Shown here: piece by piece, positions 61,860 through 64,000 of the stretch
Layout of the letters: the number at the start of each line of letters is the position of its first letter
How positions within the stretch are numbered: position 1 is the first letter of the stretch
DNA from: Actinotalea lenta
GTDB lineage: Bacteria > Actinomycetota > Actinomycetes > Actinomycetales > Cellulomonadaceae
Direction of reading: 5' to 3'
Assembly (NCBI RefSeq): GCF_030586465.1
Contig: NZ_JAUQYP010000001.1
Location: forward strand, 971,400-1,035,399
Length of the DNA stretch: 64,000 nucleotides
The notes under the pieces: model-generated
Databases searched by the model: none
What the model saw: only the letters and a program-made list of their open reading frames with translations
Told to the model about the DNA's origin: nothing
Position numbers and translations under genes: made by a program

Positions 61860-63560
61860 GTGACGTCCCCCGCGCCCGGTCCCGCGTTGCGGGCGCACCG
61901 CAGGCGGGTGCGCACGCGCAGGATGGCGAGCGGGCTCGCCGTGGTCCTGGCCGCCGTCTCGCTCGCCCTGGCGGCCTTCCCGCCCCTGTGGCTTCGGCTC
62001 GACATGGTCGACGGTCTGCTTCCCGTGGTGGTCCCGGGGCACCGGCACCTGCTGCCCCGGACTGCCGCGACGGCACTGGTGTTCGTGTCGGTGGGACTCC
62101 TGGTCGTCGCCCGGGGCATGCGTCGCGGACAGCGCCTCGCCTGGGGCTCGGCGATCGCGCTCCTCGTGGTCGCGGCGGTGCTCCACCTGGCCAAGGGACT
62201 GGACGTGGAGGAGTCGCTGGTGTCCCTCGCGGCCGCGGGATGGCTCGCGACGCAGCGCGTCGCCTTCCCGGTGCTGCCCACCCGAGCGGCCGTGCGACGC
62301 ACCCTGTGGCTCTCGGTCCCCGGCGTGGTGCTCGGCGGGGGAGTCGCCCTCGGCCTGAGCCTGCTGGTCCGCCACGAGGCGCGGGCGGCGGACGTCAGTG
62401 CCCGGACGTTGCGCCTCGACCACCTGGTGAGCCCCATGGCGGTGGCGGCCGGGGTCTGCCTGCTCGTCGTGGGGCTATGGGTGCTCGTCGCGCCGCACGC
62501 GGGTCACCGCCTGTCCCCGGCCGAGCACCACCTGGAGCGTGAACGGGTGCGCACCCTCGTGCGCCGGCACGGTGGGGGGACCCTGGACTACTTCGCGCTG
62601 CGGGACGACAAGGACTGGTTCGTGGTCGGCGAGACGGTCGTGGCGCACACCGTCCGCGCCGGGGTGTGCCTCGTGTCCCCGGACCCGATCGGCCCACCGG
62701 CCGAGCGCGTGGACGCCTGGGCCGACTTCCTGGCCCACGTCGAGGAACGGGGGTGGTCGCTCGCCGTGCTCGGTGCGTCCGCGCCGTGGGTCCCGGTCTA
62801 CGAGGCCTCCGGGCTGCGCGCGGTGTACCTCGGTGACGAGGCGATCGTGGACTGCGCCGAGTTCAGCCTCGACGGCTCGGCTCGCAAGTCGCTGCGCCAG
62901 GCCGTCGCGCGGGTCGCCAGGGCCGGCTACACCACCACCTTCGCGGACCCGGCCACCCTGGAGCCCCAGCTGCGTGAGCAGGTGCTCGCCCTGATGTCGG
63001 AGAGTCGCCGCGGCGAGGCTGAGCGTGGCTTCTCCATGACCCTGTCCCGCATGCTCGACCCCGACGACACCGATCTGGTGCTCGCCCTCACGACGCGTGC
63101 CGACGGGCGCCTGGACGGCTTCGTGCAGTGGGCGCCGGCGGAGTCCGTCCGCGGATGGTCACTGGACGTGATGCGCCGACGCACGGACGCCGACGACGTC
63201 CCCAACGGGGTGCTCGACGCCTGCATCGTGGCCAGCATCGCGGAGGTCGCGCGGCGCGGCGGAGGCGGCCTCGGTCTGAACTTCGCCGTGGGCCGCCAGG
63301 TGCTCGGCACGGCCGAGGCGGGTGCGTGGGCGAGCGTGACCCGGCCACTGCTGCAGCAGATGTCCGAGCGCACCCAGATGACCTCGCTGAGCCGGTTCAA
63401 CGACAAGTTCGGTCCCGACTGGGTGCCGCGCTACGTGGTCCTGGACGCCCCGGAGTTCGTCGCGACGCAGAGCCTGGTGATGGCCGGGGCCGAAGGGGTC
63501 ACCGAGATCCCGGTGATCGGCAGGTTCCTGCGTCCCGAGAGCCGTCGCACCGAGCCCTGA
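61860..63560 (+). CDS. LysX/MprF-type bifunctional membrane protein (DUF2156, aminoacyl-phospholipid synthase-like)
   Basis: 566 residues. Five or six membrane segments occupy residues 22-205; the C-terminal 340 residues are the DUF2156 domain (DYFALRDDKDWFVVGETVVAH, AVYLGDEAIVDCAEFSLDGS, LSRFNDKFGPDWVPRYVV). This domain transfers an amino acid from tRNA to phosphatidylglycerol in MprF-type enzymes. The lysyl-tRNA synthetase domain fused in mycobacterial LysX is absent. GTG at 61860 lies 6 bases after CATACT with no ribosome site, so it is probably leaderless. Confidence 0.9.
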   Translation: MTSPAPGPALRAHRRRVRTRRMASGLAVVLAAVSLALAAFPPLWLRLDMVDGLLPVVVPGHRHLLPRTAATALVFVSVGLLVVARGMRRGQRLAWGSAIALLVVAAVLHLAKGLDVEESLVSLAAAGWLATQRVAFPVLPTRAAVRRTLWLSVPGVVLGGGVALGLSLLVRHEARAADVSARTLRLDHLVSPMAVAAGVCLLVVGLWVLVAPHAGHRLSPAEHHLERERVRTLVRRHGGGTLDYFALRDDKDWFVVGETVVAHTVRAGVCLVSPDPIGPPAERVDAWADFLAHVEERGWSLAVLGASAPWVPVYEASGLRAVYLGDEAIVDCAEFSLDGSARKSLRQAVARVARAGYTTTFADPATLEPQLREQVLALMSESRRGEAERGFSMTLSRMLDPDDTDLVLALTTRADGRLDGFVQWAPAESVRGWSLDVMRRRTDADDVPNGVLDACIVASIAEVARRGGGGLGLNFAVGRQVLGTAEAGAWASVTRPLLQQMSERTQMTSLSRFNDKFGPDWVPRYVVLDAPEFVATQSLVMAGAEGVTEIPVIGRFLRPESRRTEP

Positions 63561-63564
63561 GGCG

Positions 63565-64000
63565 TCAGGTGCTGCTGCTCAGGCCCGTCGCGATCTGGTC
63601 CATCACCGACGAGTCGGCCAGCGTCGTCACGTCCCCGACGGTTCGGTGCTCGGCCACGTCCCGCAGCAGTCGCCGCATGATCTTGCCGGACCGGGTCTTG
63701 GGCAGCTCGGCGACCACCAGGATCGTGCGTGGCTTCGCGATCGGGCCGATCTGGGTGGTCACGTGCGCGCGCAGCTCGGCGGCGACGTCCGCGCCCTCGC
63801 CGACCTCGTCGACCCTGTCGCGGTACTCGGCCCGCAGGATGACGAACGCGACGACGGCCTGGCCGGTGGTCGCGTCCTGGGCGCCGACCACGGCGGCCTC
63901 CGCCACCATGGGGTGCGAGACCAGCGCCGACTCGATCTCCGTGGTGGACAGCCGGTGGCCCGAGACGTTCATGACGTCGTCGACCCGGCCGAGCAGCCAG
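63565..64000 (-). CDS. acs: Acetyl-CoA synthetase, C-terminal part (runs off right edge)
   Basis: The last 144 residues or so of an adenylate-forming enzyme, read leftwards. The hinge and C-terminal domain are clear: [20 protein letters not shown], then [14 protein letters not shown], whose lysine is the known acetylation site switched by protein acetylation. It makes acetyl-CoA from acetate. AcuC, encoded at 21 kb, is the type of deacetylase that acts on this lysine. The gene continues beyond 64000. Its stop is 5 bases from the convergent stop, with CCTGA/TCAGG able to pair across the gap. Confidence 0.95.
   Translation of the reverse strand, partial: WLLGRVDDVMNVSGHRLSTTEIESALVSHPMVAEAAVVGAQDATTGQAVVAFVILRAEYRDRVDEVGEGADVAAELRAHVTTQIGPIAKPRTILVVAELPKTRSGKIMRRLLRDVAEHRTVGDVTTLADSSVMDQIATGLSSST

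Noticed and set aside
1-64000. tRNA or rRNA genes
   Set aside because: I looked in the intergenic regions for T-loop (GGTTCGANTCC) and cloverleaf patterns and saw none that hold up; a covariance search would be decisive.

Overview
The window is very GC-rich and densely coded, with many GTG and TTG starts, 4-base start/stop overlaps and strong GGAGG-type ribosome sites. It carries two mycothiol synthase genes, an Rex redox repressor, a KtrAB-type potassium system, DisA/RadA, the tiny ribosomal protein bS22 and an araBDA cluster. Together these point to a Gram-positive actinobacterium of the Micrococcales, most probably Cellulomonas or a close relative. This is an inference from gene content; no marker gene was compared.

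Layout. 1-3.4 kb: the start of mutY, an unknown membrane-anchored protein, then radA-disA (DNA repair and c-di-AMP). 3.5-6.9 kb: a TetR repressor with a perfect inverted-repeat operator, followed by a two-gene drug-type ABC exporter. 7-8.5 kb: an anchored unknown protein and proC. 8.5-18.7 kb: a sugar block with a LacI repressor, araB-araD-araA, a DeoR-type regulator and a chvE-mmsA-mmsB sugar importer; near-identical operator-like sites precede both araB and the regulator/importer unit. 18.8-20.8 kb: trkA-trkH. 21-22.4 kb: acuC and two 19-bp tandem repeat arrays. 22.5-26.1 kb: BldC-like HTH, bS22, HAD phosphatase, glutaredoxin-rex, yceI, marR. 26.1-31 kb: one cytochrome c maturation operon (phosphatase, ResA-like, ccdA, resB, ccsB). 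31-37 kb: GAF-EAL protein, DUF1918-DUF1876 protein, 5'-3' exonuclease, two flavodoxin paralogues, acyltransferase, msrB and an unknown. 37.3-42.4 kb: phosphate genes (DUF47-pit, MutT1-like, ppk). 42.5-44.4 kb: tandem mshD paralogues.

44.4-52.0 kb is the most unusual block. Five minus-strand genes overlap or nearly touch: NfnA-like and NfnB-like flavoproteins, both subunits of a 2-oxoacid:ferredoxin oxidoreductase, and a 751-residue protein of unknown fold ending in a [4Fe-4S] ferredoxin tail. The set looks like a self-contained module that makes low-potential electrons from a 2-oxoacid and passes them to NAD(P).

52.6-60.6 kb is a compact catabolic island with visibly lower third-position GC: an Rbs-type ABC importer with two different permeases, a GlcG/HbpS-type protein, two short-chain dehydrogenases and a LacI repressor. 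Its substrate is not evident. The window closes with a membrane esterase divergent from a LysX/MprF-type aminoacyl-phospholipid synthase, and the C-terminal end of an acetyl-CoA synthetase.

Several genes show a TAnnnT-like -10 element 5-7 bases before the start codon and no ribosome site, which suggests leaderless transcripts. Stem-loops separate the binding-protein gene from the ATPase gene in both sugar importer operons. No tRNA, rRNA, insertion sequence, prophage or CRISPR array was seen.
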